Assembly: GCA_021399435.1 (NCBI GenBank)
Contig: JAJTUP010000024.1
Location: 186,001-250,000 of the forward strand
Direction: 5' to 3'
Source: Diaporthe sp. PMI_573
Lineage: Eukaryota; Ascomycota; Sordariomycetes; Diaporthales; Diaporthaceae
DNA length: 64,000 bases
Position numbers and translations under genes: made by a program. Below, in pieces: positions 23,113 through 34,306 of this stretch. How positions within the stretch are numbered: the first letter of the stretch is position 1; every line of letters begins with the position of its first letter. The notes under the pieces were generated by a model that was given only the letters and a program-made list of their open reading frames with translations, had not been told where the DNA came from and did no database searches.

Positions 23113-24612
23113 TTAGGCGCGGAAGGAGGATGAGGAAACGTGAACTTCGGTCTTCCGCATGATGCCTCTGCGGCTCGAGTCATCGTCATCCAACTCCAGC
23201 TCAAGCGCACCCGAGTTAGCACGCTTAGCCGACGCGTGGTAACCCCCGTTGTTCCCGCCTATCGAGTTCAACTTGATACCCCGGCCAGAGTTCCCGAGAG
23301 CGTTCTCGCTCTGCCACGAGAAGTTAGTATGGTGTCACAGGATATATGATCATTGCAATTTGAGGTGGGCCCGATCCCGATCGAATTTATTCGGGCCTTT
23401 GCGACCGATGATCGAGATAAGTTTGAAGAGCAAGAAACAAGTAGGTTGACTGACCTCTCCATGATACTTGTAATTGCCGTCGTGTGAAGAGCCGTAGTAG
23501 AACTTGAACAGCTTCCGCAGAGGTGGAAGGGAACATCCGATTATCCCAAGCCCGCACTCGATGTTCGACGTGATGTTGATGACTCCAAGGTGATCTGCGT
23601 TGTGCCGTCTTGGTTAGTGCTGACGACTCAAGTTGGGCTGTGCCTGTCACACTTACATGCTATCTCAGTCGGGTACTTTGTAGTGTCATAATACTTTAGA
23701 TATGGCATGCGGACGCATGTTGCGACGCTTGCGAATACTCCAAGTCCCAGGATGCAGATGACAGATACCTTCTTGCGACGCGACATTTGTAGCCCCGCAA
23801 CTATGACAAATGGAATGCCAGCGCACACCCAATCGGTTACCATCTGGATGGCAGAGGACAATGTAGCTGACTGTCTGCAGGCTGAGAGCTTTTTGACACG
23901 TCCCTCTGGTGGTAGATGGTATTAGTTGAAAGCATCGTTCACGGTATGGCATTTGGCGGGACGCGAACTTACAGTGACGGGTTCCAAGTCGCTGCGAGAG
24001 GCGTGCAGTTGACGAACACGAACACTAAGGCGAGTATTGCGACGACAACCATAATGGCCATGTTGATAGATATTGGGATCAGTATCTGCTTTCGCCGGTC
24101 CAGGCGAATGCAGGTAAAGCCAATTGCACACTTGATGATAGTGGAAGATATGAAGTACAGAATCTCCCAGTAGATCACGTACTCAGTTGCTCGAATGAGG
24201 TAGAGTTGAGATGGAAGGGCGGCATCGTGTGAACCGACGCCATAGCGAGCGCCATATACGGCGAAGACGGCGGATGGCAGGAATGGAAGCTATCACACAC
24301 ATCATCAGCTATCATTGTCACCTCAGCAGCAAGATTGGCCGATGTATGCCGTCAGTCCACAGCGGAAACCCAAAGCCTCGCAGGAAAACTTACTGTTCCG
24401 ACCACGGCCAGGTAGTCTTCAACGCCCCATGTTCTCGTCGATGCTCCAGACAAGCCAGCTCGAACCCAGACTCGGAGAGACACGACGATGGTACAGATAA
24501 CACCCAGGCAAACGGAAACAACCTCAACGGCCCGACCGAGGCCAGTTGGGTTGATCGGTTCGAGCTGGTAGACCAAAGCCTGTATCTGCTCACCGGACAT
24601 AGAGGCTGCCAT
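23113..24612 (-). CDS. PTH11-like seven-helix membrane protein (fungal rhodopsin-type domain)
   Basis: Integral membrane protein of the large fungal family often described as PTH11-like receptors. Five exons read in frame to about 375 residues. Exon 1 starts MAASMSGEQ at 24612 and holds the first helix (VVSVCLGVICTIVVSLRVWV) and WGVEDYLAVVGT. Exon 2 includes EYVIYWEILYFISSTIIKC and a long hydrophobic helix, ending at NCTPLAATWNPSL. Exon 3 has GTCQKALSLQTVSYIVSSA and further helices. Exon 4 has NIECGLGIIGCSLPPLRKLF, a hallmark of the family. Exon 5 is a polar cytosolic tail ending VSSSSFRA. There is no CFEM domain at the N-terminus. Members sense surface or chemical cues in plant-associated fungi, but most, including this one, have no known ligand. 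Confidence 0.86.
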
Positions 24613-25936
24613 TCTGATGACGGGTCTGCTGGAGTTCGGCCCAGGAGATGTCTTTCTCTGGAGCGGCCCAAAGACAACTCCGAGGATGTCGACGTTCGGA
24701 TCGGGTGTTGATATGGCGCCGATGTCACTAGGGAAAATAAAGGGACATGTCGAAAATGAGATCGGGATTCAAGTTATTGTACCTCCTTGGCCCAACCCAT
24801 AGGTGTGGCAATCAATCTCAGCCGCTTGCATGTACTTCCCCCTACTAGACTTGATCCTGAATTGCTCCCCGGACCCCTTGTCCCAGCTAGTCATCTGCGA
24901 CAAGGACACAAGGGTTTCATGGAGAACACCCCCACAGCCCAAGACTCGTGTAGAATATTGATGGCACTTCAAAGGCGATTCTTTTGCTCCCAATTTTATA
25001 AGTATCTCCCTCGAGTCAGCCACATTCCGGTGGGACGGGCCACGCGAGTGCAAGCATTGGCTAATCCAACAGTATTCCCCGGCGGATCTGGCTCGTTTGG
25101 GTCGACCTTGTCGACAAGCGAGGGCGTCGTCTCCGTACCAAATGACTCGCTCCCTCTCTGTCGGGAACACCACACGTGTGCAGACAAGGAGTCTGCGACG
25201 CAATTATCACGGCAAAGCGTTCAGTCTAATATCGGTTCGCCAACAACGAGCTTTTCCATGGCTCGCCCAGAAGCCCAGAACTTTTGTTCTCGCCCAGTAC
25301 TTGGTAGATAGATATCACGGCGTTGAATCAAATCCACGCAGATATCAGACTTCTCTGCAGGTGTGACCGTACCATCGGCTGGCCTAGATTAACATGATAG
25401 CAACGCAAGGATCGAGTTTCAACCCCATGGAGGCCACCCTACCTTGGGCAGACTTACAGTCCCACAAGCAAGGCTCTTCAGGTCGCTGTGGGGTTGGAAG
25501 GAATGCCCAGGGGAGTTAGAGTTTTTGTTAGACAAATTTCTCTGCTACGTAGCAATCTGGCTGGATAGCGTCTTGGTCTTTCCACTCCACATTTTCCACT
25601 CCTATAGTCTGCGCGTGCCGGATTCTCGACCACCCACAACCCGAGTGCTTGTATTGGAGGGTGGTAGTAGGCTGTAACTTACCGGCTTACTTGCCGGCTT
25701 ACTTACCAGCTTACTTACCAGCTTACTTACCGGCTTACCTACCGGCTTACTTACCGATTGACCACTCAGGGGTCGGCAGTTTTTCATCCCCTTTTCGAGT
25801 GCGTCACCAATCTTACTTTCTGGTCGCTCACTCAAATACGCGCTTTGTTTAATCCAAGTGGACGGGTGCTACACCTGTACCTGTGACACACCCCGTCATC
25901 GCCACTGTAGTATCGCTTGCGCAGTGCCTCGATAAG
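24613..25936. other. Divergent intergenic stretch with a minisatellite
   Basis: Lies between the PTH11-like gene (-) and the P450 gene (+), so it should hold both promoters. I find no supported coding region; the longer open frames here (for example 24787-25311 on plus) have no domains. The 12-base repeat array at 25678-25756 is listed separately. Confidence 0.45.
25678..25756. repeat. 12-bp minisatellite upstream of the P450 gene
   Basis: Six to seven units related to CTTACCGGCTTA, with single-base variants (TTGCC, TTACC, CTACC; GGC or AGC), end about 180 bases before the P450 ATG. Because the unit length is a multiple of three it also produces repeated open frames on both strands, but none continues into a credible protein. 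Confidence 0.85.
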
Positions 25937-27607
25937 ATGTTGACCACCGTCCTTGTAGCGGTGGGTTTGTTAGGCGCCTATCTCCTCGCCAGTGCCATCT
26001 ATTCCGTCACATTTCACCCATTAGCAGACGTACCTGGCCCGAAGCTCTGTGCGATCAGTCGCATCCCGTACTGGCTAGTAGCACTCTCGGGCGACGATGT
26101 TCAATGGATGAAGAAGCTTCACGACCAATATGGACCGGTCATTCGCTTTGGTCCCACTGATCTGAGCTACGCAACCGGGCAAGCGTGGCAAGATATTCAT
26201 AGCCCGAAGGCGTCGGAGAAGGCGCAAGAATTCTCGGTTCAGCCTGTTAATGGTAAGTCCATGGGACCTTGAAAATTCTCAATCTTCCTCACACTGACTC
26301 CGCGGCCTAGGTGTCCCTAGCATGCTTACTGCGACAACTGAGAACCATTCGCGAGTACGCCGCTTGTTCTCGCCGGCCTTCTCGGAACGTGCGTTGAAGC
26401 AGCAGGAGCCTCTGTTCCGCAAATATGTCGATCTCTTGACGTACAAGATATCGGAAGTCGGCGAGGATGGCAAAACGCCCGTGGAGATGACCCAACTGCT
26501 TAATTTCGCGACATTCGACGTCATGGCAGAGCTCTGCTTCGGCCAGCCCCTTGGCCTGCTGGCTAAGAATGAGTACAGCCCATGGGTTAAGTCAATCTTC
26601 GAGTCCCTCAAGATGCTCCCCATTGCGTCCATCATCAACTACTACCCCATTTTCAACGCCATATTCACCCGGTTCGAGCCAAAGTCCGTCACCGAGCAGC
26701 GGGTGACACACTGCAGGCATTCGGAAGAGCGTGTCAACAGACGTCTGCAAGATGGTTCCAACCAGCCTGATGTCTGGAACCTTGTGTTGTCAGCCAAGGA
26801 GGGGAAGGAATTGACACTGGAAGAGATGCACTCCAACGCCGAGCTGTTCATGCTTGCTGGCTCAGAGACAACGGGTGAGTGAAGAAACCTGGACTCGTCG
26901 AGTCAAGAGCGATGGCATGTCTAATCGAATGAATTTTCTATAGCTACCCTGTTGAGTGGCTGTATCTACAACCTCCTTAAGTACCCCGAGAAGATGAATG
27001 CTCTAGTCGATGAGATCCGAGGGAGTTTCACCAAACTCGACGACCTGACCTTTGAGAATCTTGCGGAGCTGAAATACATGAACGCTTGTAAGTGCAATTA
27101 AAGGCTCACGTATGATATATCACAATATGTCAACAACTTTACTAATCATAGCCAATAGGCCTCAAAGAAGCACTTCGCGTATATCCCCCTGTTCCAATCG
27201 GCAGTCCACGAGTGGTATTGGAAGGCGGCCAAGTCATTCTCGGCAAGTGGGTTCCGCCAGAGACCCGCGTATCGGTTCACCACTGGTCAACGTACCAGTC
27301 CGAGGCCAACTTCAAGAACGCCACCACATTCGCACCTGAGCGTTGGCTGAAGTCGGATCCCTTGTACGAGGGAGATGCCCTGGACGCTCACCAGCCCTTC
27401 GGATTCGGGCCCCGTAATTGCCTCGGGCAGAACATGGCCATGCATGAGATGAGACTCATCCTGGCCACACTTATTTTCAAGTTCAATTTTGAGCTCTGCG
27501 ATGAGAGCCGGAACTGGGCCGCACAGAAGTCGTTCGCACTGTGGATTAAGACCCCGCTGATGGCCCGGGCGAGACCAGTATCTACGCAGAACAGGTTGAA
27601 TATTTGA
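25937..27607 (+). CDS. Cytochrome P450 monooxygenase (CYP65-like)
   Basis: Membrane-anchored haem monooxygenase. Four exons (25937-26252, 26311-26874, 26944-27087, 27159-27607) give 490 residues in frame. An N-terminal anchor helix (TVLVAVGLLGAYLLASAIY) and hinge (PLADVPGPKLCAIS) are followed by WxxxR-like HSRVRRLFSPAFSE. The I-helix oxygen-binding motif is AGSETT, cut by an intron inside ETT. The K-helix ExxR is in LKEALRVYPPVP, PERW is in APERWL, and the haem loop is FGFGPRNCLGQNMA with the axial Cys. The sequence resembles the CYP65 family, whose characterised members hydroxylate trichothecenes and other metabolites; the actual substrate cannot be told. A reductase or backbone enzyme is not in the window. 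Confidence 0.93.
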
Positions 27608-28707
27608 TGTGAAGAAAGAGAGAAGTCCATTATAAGAGGATCAGATGAAGGTCTGGCTTCCCAGCTGCTTCTTCCCAGGGTTGAGAGGACTACTCCCGAA
27701 TAGGAGCCCTGAGTGGCATGGCGCGCCTTCGAGCTTGAAAACGTCGTTCTCAGTTGTGAGCAGAGACAAAACGGCATAACGGCACATGCAAAGCCGGTGT
27801 TCCTCACGATCAGCCTCTTCGACATCGATGGATCAATTCGACCAGGAGAGAGGTAAGGGTAGACCGGCCCCATTCAAGCGGCAAGCCATGACCATGAGGA
27901 GGAATGTCACCAAAGATGTGTCCATAATAGATCATCTGCAGCTCCACCTCGATCGTCCAGATCGGCACCAGGGAAAAGATGCGCCTGGGCGGGCGTCGTT
28001 GCGCAAATATGAAGGCTTCAACAAGAAAGAATAATAGGCACTAGTAATATATATTTATTTCTACACGAAGCTGTTACACATAGATGCTCTGGTGATGATG
28101 TATTTGACAAGGTAACTGAACTAGTATCGCGTTCTGGGTTAGGCTGACCGAGTCCGCTTGTCAGCAGGCAAATCGACACATTGCACCTCGAACAAACAGT
28201 AATGTAGGGCAAGAGGGCGAGAAACACAGGTGAGAAATAGAGGCGAGAAATAAAGGCAAGAGGTAGGGACAGAGTGTATAGTAATCAGTGCTCCTTTGCT
28301 TATACCTTATACCAACAGGCATCGTAGACAATTCTTGTCTATCTACATATCATATGAACAGTGTATGGAGTCTCAGATTAACAAAATGTGCCTTCCTGGA
28401 GACACAAAGAAAGGGCAGCGGCAAGGCCACCTGGATGCCGTCGATGGGCCGCAGGTCTGCTCCGCGGTCATGGGCAGCTGATGTCCCATGCGAGTAGGTT
28501 GATGGTGACTAGGAAACCTGCACCGCGAGCCAAAACGGAAGAAAATCCAGATCGCGTGCATAGGCGTGGAGGCAGGCATGGTTGGACCAGCATCAATTGA
28601 CGGGAGAGAGGGACAAAGGCCTACAAGCAAGGGATCCAGGCTCGTTATGTTGGGCTGGTCTCGATTTGCCATGAGGAGGACCTCCGGCTAACTGATGTCT
28701 GTCGTCT
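27608..28707. other. Intergenic stretch between P450 and the LINE border
   Basis: Holds the 3' flank of the P450 gene. I see no gene in it, and no matching copy of the neighbouring retrotransposon before 28708. Confidence 0.45.
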
Positions 28708-28793
28708 ACTAGTGGTACACACACACACACACACAATTTATTGACGCCCGACTAGTGGTACACACACACACACACACAATTTATTGACGCCCG
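28708..28793. repeat. Perfect 43-bp tandem duplication at the LINE 3' border
   Basis: Two identical 43-base units at 28708-28750 and 28751-28793. Each begins ACTAGTGGTACA, runs through a CA dinucleotide tract, and ends AATTTATTGACGCCCG. The unit therefore contains the LINE target-site sequence plus the last bases of the element (read on the minus strand: an AATAAA signal, then a TG tract, then the target site). Confidence 0.9.
28752..28762. repeat. LINE target-site duplication, left copy
   Basis: CTAGTGGTACA next to the element's 3' tail, identical to 34296-34306. A third copy lies 43 bases further out at 28709-28719. Confidence 0.8.
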
Positions 28794-29089
28794 GCGGCGG
28801 TTTGCGCCGAAAGGGCAACTATTACTAATCTGCAAATACATGTCCTAAAATGAATCCCGACCTCCTTAAGCCCATATGCAATCTGTTCCTAGCTTATAGC
28901 TTGTCTCAATGTACCATGTCTCTGCGAATTCTCGTGGGTTAGTGGTGTTAGTAGGCCAACTTGAAGGCGATTCTCCAAGTGTTCAGTGTCCTATCTTCGG
29001 CGACTGAAGCGGTGCCTGCTGTATATGACACGAGGTGATTAAGGTTTGTCGGATTAGTGGTGATGGGATGGAGGTGTTCCTCCTTGTGA

Positions 29090-32000
29090 TCAGTCTGCGT
29101 CGAGTCGCCCCGTGGCAATAGCGAACCGTATCGTTGCGCGGACGGCATCCATATTTGGAGTCCAATTTGTACCATCTGACGGTGCTTTCCCTCCTAAGAA
29201 GAAGGAGATGTTACTTCTGTGGGTATCTGTACACTGGAGCATCTGCGTTCGGTGTATCGTCCAACGCCTGCACCGAAAAAGGAAATGTTCCACGGTCTCT
29301 CTCGCTTGTCCACATGCGCACTGGTCTGACGATGCTGCTTCGATATGGTACAGATATGCGTTCAATCTTGCCATACCCGTCCTGAGCTGCGCGAGTATAC
29401 TAGCTTCTTTCCAGGAGAGCCTGTCATACAGACGTCGCGTGTGTTTGCCTGGTAACGCTGTGTCGACTTTCTTGGAATGCCTGCCAACCTTATCTGGCAG
29501 ACTTCTGGTGGTGCCTCGCTTGGCGCGTGCCACGTTGAGCGTCGTCGATCTTACTCTGGGGAGTTGTGTCTGTGGCTCTGTGCCCTGTCGCGTGGCTTCC
29601 TTGGCTTTTTGTTTGGCGCGTATCCAGAGCTCGTCATCTTCACCCGACGGTAGCCACGCTACCGTGATCACGTTGTTTTCTCTTCTGAGCTTTCTGATGG
29701 ATTTGTAAATGCTGCAGACATGTTCCTGTCCAGACTGTTGTCGTGGGTTCCTGAGCGTGAGCACTGCTGCTTTATTTCTCGTCAGAAGCGTGATACTGCG
29801 GTATCTGCGCTGCGGTAGTCGTTCAAGGGTGTATGCCATTGCTGCTAGTTCGCCGACGTATGGGTTCTGTTCTGTCCTTGGGCCTAGAGTGGAGGAAAAA
29901 CTCTCAACAGTGGGGACATCTCCGACGTGTTTGCGTGTCTCGATTGCTCCGCCCAATCCAACCACACCATTCCGTGCCGAACTGCTTACGGCGATGTGTG
30001 CTGCCCGGCGTGGGTTTGGCGGCCTTGGTGCTGCCTTGTCGGTAACCGCTTGCAACCTCTTCTCCCACGGCGGCAGAGTGAACGGATTGATAGTTTCCAT
30101 CTCCTCCATCTCTATCTCTTTGAGTGCGTCTGCCACCTGATATAGTGGCGAGCGGTGTCGCTTTCTGAATTTTCTCATTCGAGACGTGTTCCTGCGAAGT
30201 GGATTGGTCTCGGGCAGGGTGTGGATGTCTGTCCACAGCTTGATTGCCCGTCTCCAGAAGCGGTCTTGTGCGGGGGCGATGTGAGCCTCCGCCTCGGCGA
30301 CGCTCGTTGCCACCGAGAGAAACGTTCCCACGATTGCTTGCGCCCCTACTCTTTGGACCCTGTTGATGGGTCCCATGAGCCTATCCTTGAAAGTGTGCAT
30401 CCAGACGTTGGAGGCGTAGTCTACCACCGGGGCAACTGTCGATGTGAACAGCTGTCGCGCCGTTGCTGGGGACAGTCCTCTGAGCCGCCTGAGCTCCATT
30501 GCTGCTTCCAGGCCCTTAGAGGCTGCCCTCGCGATGTGTTCCTTGTACTTGAGCTTGGTGTCCATGATCATGCCGAGGATCTTAACGTGCTCTTTAGGTT
30601 GTACAACTTGTCCCTTGATGGTAAATGGCTGAGAGTCCGTCTTGTACGACTTGCGGGTGAAGTGTATGATTGCTGTCTTCTCCGCCTCGAACGTCGCACC
30701 ACTTCTCCTCTCCCAGTCTAGGGCGTCTTCGATGATGGATTCGATGCCTTCCCGGTTGCTTTGTGCCGTGGCTCCTGCGACCCACGCCGTGAAGTCATCA
30801 ATGAATGCTATCGCTCCCCTATTACTGTCGATTCGCCGCTGTACCAAGTCGGCATTGAAGAAGAGGAACAGAATCGGGGACAGGGGAGAGCCTTGAGGCA
30901 GACCAGCCTGTGATAAGCTTTGGACCTCGGAGGGTTGTCCGTTGACTTGGATCGTTGCTGTACGCTCCGAGCAGAATGCCTCTATCCATCGGAGCAGTCC
31001 CTCTGGGATGCCTCGCGCCCTCATCCGCTGAAGAAGTCTTTCCTTGCAGACTCCGTTGTAGGCCCCTTTGACATCAAAACTGACCAAGCTTACGACCTTT
31101 CGACCCCGCCAGGCCGTGTAGATCTGCTCCTGCAGGAGCAAAAGCGCTTGCTCTGCCGATCGTTGTTTGCGAGCTCCGAAATGATTGGTTGGGAGAAGGC
31201 CATACGTCTCCACCGCGTGTGAGATCCTCTCCGCGACCACCGATTCTAGAACCTTGCCGAGTGTTGCCAGGAGTGAGATCGGTCTCCAGGCTTTTGCGAC
31301 TGTGTATTCCTCTTTGCCAGGCTTTTTGAGCGGTATGATCTTTGCGTGTCTCCACTGGCTAGGCAGCATCCCCTCTTCTAAGGACGCTCGAAATAGTGCC
31401 AGGACGTGGTGCCTGACCGATGGCCAGACCTCTTTCCAGACTATCCCGGGTAGGCCGTCGTTTCCTGGTGCCTTCCATGATTTTGCTGCAAAGAGCTGCC
31501 GTTCCACTTCTTCCATGGTAATGGCGGGCATCGCTACGGGAGCTCTTTGCGGCCTGGGTCCTTCGTCGTCGATGTTGCTCGGTAAGGGAGGGAAGAACGT
31601 AGCCAGCAACTCTTCTACTTGCTCCCTGTGATCGGTCGTGGCTGTTCCGTCCGCTCTGACTAGTTGCGGCACCTTCCCGAATGCCGTGTCGTCACCAGAC
31701 CTCAGGTACTTGGCGGCCTTCCAGATGTTGTCGTTGTCTGCAAGGAACTCGTTCCAGTGCTTCTTCTTCTGTTGCCGGATAGCGTCGTGGTACTGTTTCG
31801 CAGCTGCTCTTGCCGTCTCTTCCAGGTCCGTTCTGGTCCGCCCCGCTCGGCGCTGGGCCCGGGCGCGGTTTCTCCAGAATGTGTATATTCGCCGCAGCTG
31901 TGTGAGGTCGGTCGTCCACCATCGCTTTGTGTACGGTGATGGTCTCGCCTTCGGTGTCAAGGCATGCACCGCTTCCAGCACCGCCGCCATCAACTTGTCC

Positions 32001-32836
32001 GTTTTCTGCTGCACTGTGCCTTCCAGCGGGGCATCGCCTAGCGAGCTCGCTATTCTGGCGTTTATCTCCTTCCAGGGCGCGTTCTTGAGTAAGAGCCGCT
32101 CCTGCTGCTTCGGCACTGGGACCGAGATGTCAAAGACCGTCTCAATCGCCCGATGGTCGGACCCGTGTTCCGTCTCGTGTATCGCACATTTGACCGTTGA
32201 TGCCGTCAGCTCCTCGGAAGCTAGAACCAGGTCGATGGTCGTGTCGTAGTCTCCGTCATGCCATGTTTTCGTGCCTCGTCGAAGCAGACTGCTGAGAGCA
32301 AACTCGTTCATCAGGTCGATGATCAGATCCGCTTCGCCTTGTCTCACTAGAGATACATCGTCTCCACCCCATAGTTGATCGTGACGGTTGAAGTCTCCGG
32401 CGATCACTACCTCCACCACCGTGCCTGCCGCCTGCCTTGCGTTCGCGATGGCCTTTCGCAAAAGGTCGCAGGTGTCTCGCAGGGCCTGCGAATCTGCTCC
32501 TGGTACGTAGACTGAAGCCACCAAGACCCACCGATCGGGGAGCCTTATCACCGCTGCCGTTATATCCGGGGACTCTATCCGCACCTGCTCTGCCTCCACG
32601 TCCTTATTCACCCAGAGCATGCTCCGAATCGCCCATCTGCCTTCCCTCCATGTCGTAGGGACCATCTTGGTCCATCTGTGGTGTCCCATAGGGGTCGTCG
32701 AAAGCCGGCCCTGGATTCTCCGTGCCCGGGGCTCCTGGATAGCTAATACCGTTGCATTCTGGATTTCCGCATCATTCATCAAGCTGTCGTGTACTGTGCC
32801 CTGTTTCCTCACATTAAGTTGGACCACCTGGAACAT
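29090..32836 (-). CDS. LINE ORF2: endonuclease, reverse transcriptase, RNase H-like protein
   Basis: About 1248 residues from the ATG at 32836. The frame is open up to 33121, but the inner ATG lies one base after the ORF1 stop and starts the endonuclease domain directly. Residues about 1-235: APE-type endonuclease with [21 protein letters not shown] and GSDHRAI, so its catalytic residues appear intact. About 450-770: reverse transcriptase with [23 protein letters not shown] and [10 protein letters not shown]; the usual F/YxDD is FIDD, with both Asp kept. About 945-1110: an RNase H-like fold in which the first Asp is replaced ([10 protein letters not shown]), the Glu is kept ([10 protein letters not shown]) and the other acidic sites are lost. 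The C-terminus carries a CxC-x7-H-x4-C finger (CACG...VEHFLFRC). It nicks DNA and copies its own RNA at the target. Confidence 0.92.
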   Translation of the reverse strand: MFQVVQLNVRKQGTVHDSLMNDAEIQNATVLAIQEPRARRIQGRLSTTPMGHHRWTKMVPTTWREGRWAIRSMLWVNKDVEAEQVRIESPDITAAVIRLPDRWVLVASVYVPGADSQALRDTCDLLRKAIANARQAAGTVVEVVIAGDFNRHDQLWGGDDVSLVRQGEADLIIDLMNEFALSSLLRRGTKTWHDGDYDTTIDLVLASEELTASTVKCAIHETEHGSDHRAIETVFDISVPVPKQQERLLLKNAPWKEINARIASSLGDAPLEGTVQQKTDKLMAAVLEAVHALTPKARPSPYTKRWWTTDLTQLRRIYTFWRNRARAQRRAGRTRTDLEETARAAAKQYHDAIRQQKKKHWNEFLADNDNIWKAAKYLRSGDDTAFGKVPQLVRADGTATTDHREQVEELLATFFPPLPSNIDDEGPRPQRAPVAMPAITMEEVERQLFAAKSWKAPGNDGLPGIVWKEVWPSVRHHVLALFRASLEEGMLPSQWRHAKIIPLKKPGKEEYTVAKAWRPISLLATLGKVLESVVAERISHAVETYGLLPTNHFGARKQRSAEQALLLLQEQIYTAWRGRKVVSLVSFDVKGAYNGVCKERLLQRMRARGIPEGLLRWIEAFCSERTATIQVNGQPSEVQSLSQAGLPQGSPLSPILFLFFNADLVQRRIDSNRGAIAFIDDFTAWVAGATAQSNREGIESIIEDALDWERRSGATFEAEKTAIIHFTRKSYKTDSQPFTIKGQVVQPKEHVKILGMIMDTKLKYKEHIARAASKGLEAAMELRRLRGLSPATARQLFTSTVAPVVDYASNVWMHTFKDRLMGPINRVQRVGAQAIVGTFLSVATSVAEAEAHIAPAQDRFWRRAIKLWTDIHTLPETNPLRRNTSRMRKFRKRHRSPLYQVADALKEIEMEEMETINPFTLPPWEKRLQAVTDKAAPRPPNPRRAAHIAVSSSARNGVVGLGGAIETRKHVGDVPTVESFSSTLGPRTEQNPYVGELAAMAYTLERLPQRRYRSITLLTRNKAAVLTLRNPRQQSGQEHVCSIYKSIRKLRRENNVITVAWLPSGEDDELWIRAKQKAKEATRQGTEPQTQLPRVRSTTLNVARAKRGTTRSLPDKVGRHSKKVDTALPGKHTRRLYDRLSWKEASILAQLRTGMARLNAYLYHIEAASSDQCACGQARETVEHFLFRCRRWTIHRTQMLQCTDTHRSNISFFLGGKAPSDGTNWTPNMDAVRATIRFAIATGRLDAD

Positions 32837-32837
32837 C

Positions 32838-34151
32838 TTACTCACGCCGGGGAGGGTAGAGTTTCGGGCAGTTTCTGCTAAAGGACTCGTGTGGTCCTCC
32901 ACATGGTACGCACTTGGGTACCTGCGTCTGGCACTCCCTATGATGGTGGCCTTCGGCAGCGCACCTTGCACATACCCTGTTCTTGCTGCATGAGAATGCT
33001 TTATGGCCGAGCTCTTGGCAGTTGTAGCATTGCATCGGTCCGATTCGCCTTTCGAAGAAGCTGGTGGAACCCGACTCGCCCGCTGCGTGGAAGTAGCGTT
33101 CCTGTAGTAGTCTCCTAGCATCGCTGATTTTAGTGAGGTATACCACCATGGATCCGTATAGCTTTGGAATATCTTTACGACTTAACCATGCAATTTTAGC
33201 AATCTGAACTTCGTTCTCCTGACCCAGGGCTTCCAGTGCTCCAGGAAGGATCGTGCCTTCCTGGTCGAGCACGGCGGTGCGGTTGATGCTGTCGACCTTG
33301 ACTGGGTACAATTGGTCACGAAGGACCCTCGTGCCCGGCACCTTCCTGGCCTCGACAATATCCTTGATCCGCTTGAGTTCTTCCTCGTTCCTAGCTCTAA
33401 CCCTCATGCGGTTGGTATTTCTTCCGTCCCGAGTCACCGCAACACACCGCCAACTGGGTTGGTTGCCTGACGCTCTCATTTCTTGTTCGATGGTCTTGCG
33501 TAGCGCTGTTGGTGTGGCTTCTGCGGCGTGATCCTCAGGCACCCTGGATGTGTCGATAGTACAGAAGACTGGTTCCGGGCTGGCCGACGGAACTGGAGAG
33601 GAAGTCGGAGAAGTCAGGCTAGCCGGTGCCGTACTGGCGGCTTCGGCGTATGACCGGGTGGTCGGTGAACGGGTAGCCGGTGAAGCTCCTTGAGTGCCCA
33701 TCACGGTGTCCAGCTGGAGCCGGGAGCACTCTAACTCGTTGCGGACTTGGGAAAGCTCCTCTCGAGCTTGCGAGAGTTCTTGTGCCATCTGGGCTGTCGT
33801 CTTGGCGACCTCCTCGGCCATACGGTCTCGAAGCTTTGTGAACTCAAGCTGGAACTCTGCCTTCATGATTTCTATTTTCCTATTGAAGTCTTGTTCCAGA
33901 AGTTGCTTCAGGCCTTGGATCGCCTCGAGCATTCTGTCGGCCGCCCTAGGCGTAGTTCTCTTCTTCGTTCTAGTATTGCTCGACGTTCCTTCGCTGTTCT
34001 CCTCCTCCCATTCGATATTACACTCCTGTTGCTCCGCTTCAATTGCCCTCGTCGTTCTGGCTCTCTTTCGCTGGGGGCGGTGGCATCCCCCTCCCGAAAC
34101 GTCAGATTGGCGGCCCATGACGTATGACGAGGGGTTGACCTCGCCAGACAT
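32838..34151 (-). CDS. LINE ORF1: gag-like nucleic-acid-binding protein with three zinc knuckles
   Basis: 437 residues from the ATG at 34151 ([10 protein letters not shown]) to a TAA at 32838-32840. The N-terminal half has a long coiled coil (from about [15 protein letters not shown] to [10 protein letters not shown]), which should make multimers, followed by a Ser/Thr/Pro-rich linker. The C-terminus has three CCHC-type knuckles: [28 protein letters not shown] and [15 protein letters not shown], as in RNA-binding ORF1 proteins of fungal and insect LINEs. It would coat the element's RNA and form the particle with ORF2. The stop is followed after one base by the ORF2 ATG. Confidence 0.9.
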   Translation of the reverse strand: MSGEVNPSSYVMGRQSDVSGGGCHRPQRKRARTTRAIEAEQQECNIEWEEENSEGTSSNTRTKKRTTPRAADRMLEAIQGLKQLLEQDFNRKIEIMKAEFQLEFTKLRDRMAEEVAKTTAQMAQELSQAREELSQVRNELECSRLQLDTVMGTQGASPATRSPTTRSYAEAASTAPASLTSPTSSPVPSASPEPVFCTIDTSRVPEDHAAEATPTALRKTIEQEMRASGNQPSWRCVAVTRDGRNTNRMRVRARNEEELKRIKDIVEARKVPGTRVLRDQLYPVKVDSINRTAVLDQEGTILPGALEALGQENEVQIAKIAWLSRKDIPKLYGSMVVYLTKISDARRLLQERYFHAAGESGSTSFFERRIGPMQCYNCQELGHKAFSCSKNRVCARCAAEGHHHRECQTQVPKCVPCGGPHESFSRNCPKLYPPRRE

Positions 34152-34295
34152 CGCTACCAGGCCAAATTTTCCGCCAAGCGGTTACCAGATATCCCCAAAA
34201 GATAAAAAGGTAGATCAACAACGAAAATTGAATGTGTTTGTCAGTAAAAGGCGAAATGGGTGTCCGTTACGTATTATAGCTGGCGTTGATCTATC

Positions 34296-34306
34296 CTAGT
34301 GGTACA
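34296..34306. repeat. LINE target-site duplication, right copy
   Basis: CTAGTGGTACA next to the 5' end of the element, identical to 28752-28762. Confidence 0.8.

Larger units (their letters stand above)
28763..34295 (-). mobile_element. Full-length LINE (non-LTR retrotransposon, Tad-like)
   Basis: A 5.5 kb element read on the minus strand: short 5' leader (34295-34152), ORF1 with zinc knuckles, ORF2 with endonuclease, reverse transcriptase and an RNase H-like region, and a 3' region of about 330 bases. It ends in AATAAA followed by a TG dinucleotide tail instead of poly(A). The same 11 bases, CTAGTGGTACA, stand at 28752-28762 and 34296-34306 and mark the target-site duplication. Both reading frames are intact with no stops, so the copy looks young and is not visibly riddled by RIP-type C-to-T mutation. 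Assignment to the Tad group rests on domain order and is an inference. Confidence 0.88.

Noticed and set aside
25678..25756. CRISPR-like array
   Set aside because: Units are contiguous 12-mers without spacers, and the genome is eukaryotic; this is a minisatellite.
32838..33121. ORF2 start at 33121, giving a 1343-residue protein overlapping ORF1
   Set aside because: The extra 95 residues are a shifted reading of the ORF1 zinc-knuckle region, while the inner ATG at 32836 follows the ORF1 stop directly and begins the endonuclease domain.
28709..34306. LTR retrotransposon
   Set aside because: There are no long terminal repeats, protease or integrase. The domain order (zinc knuckles, endonuclease, RT, RNase H-like) and the target-site duplication fit a LINE.
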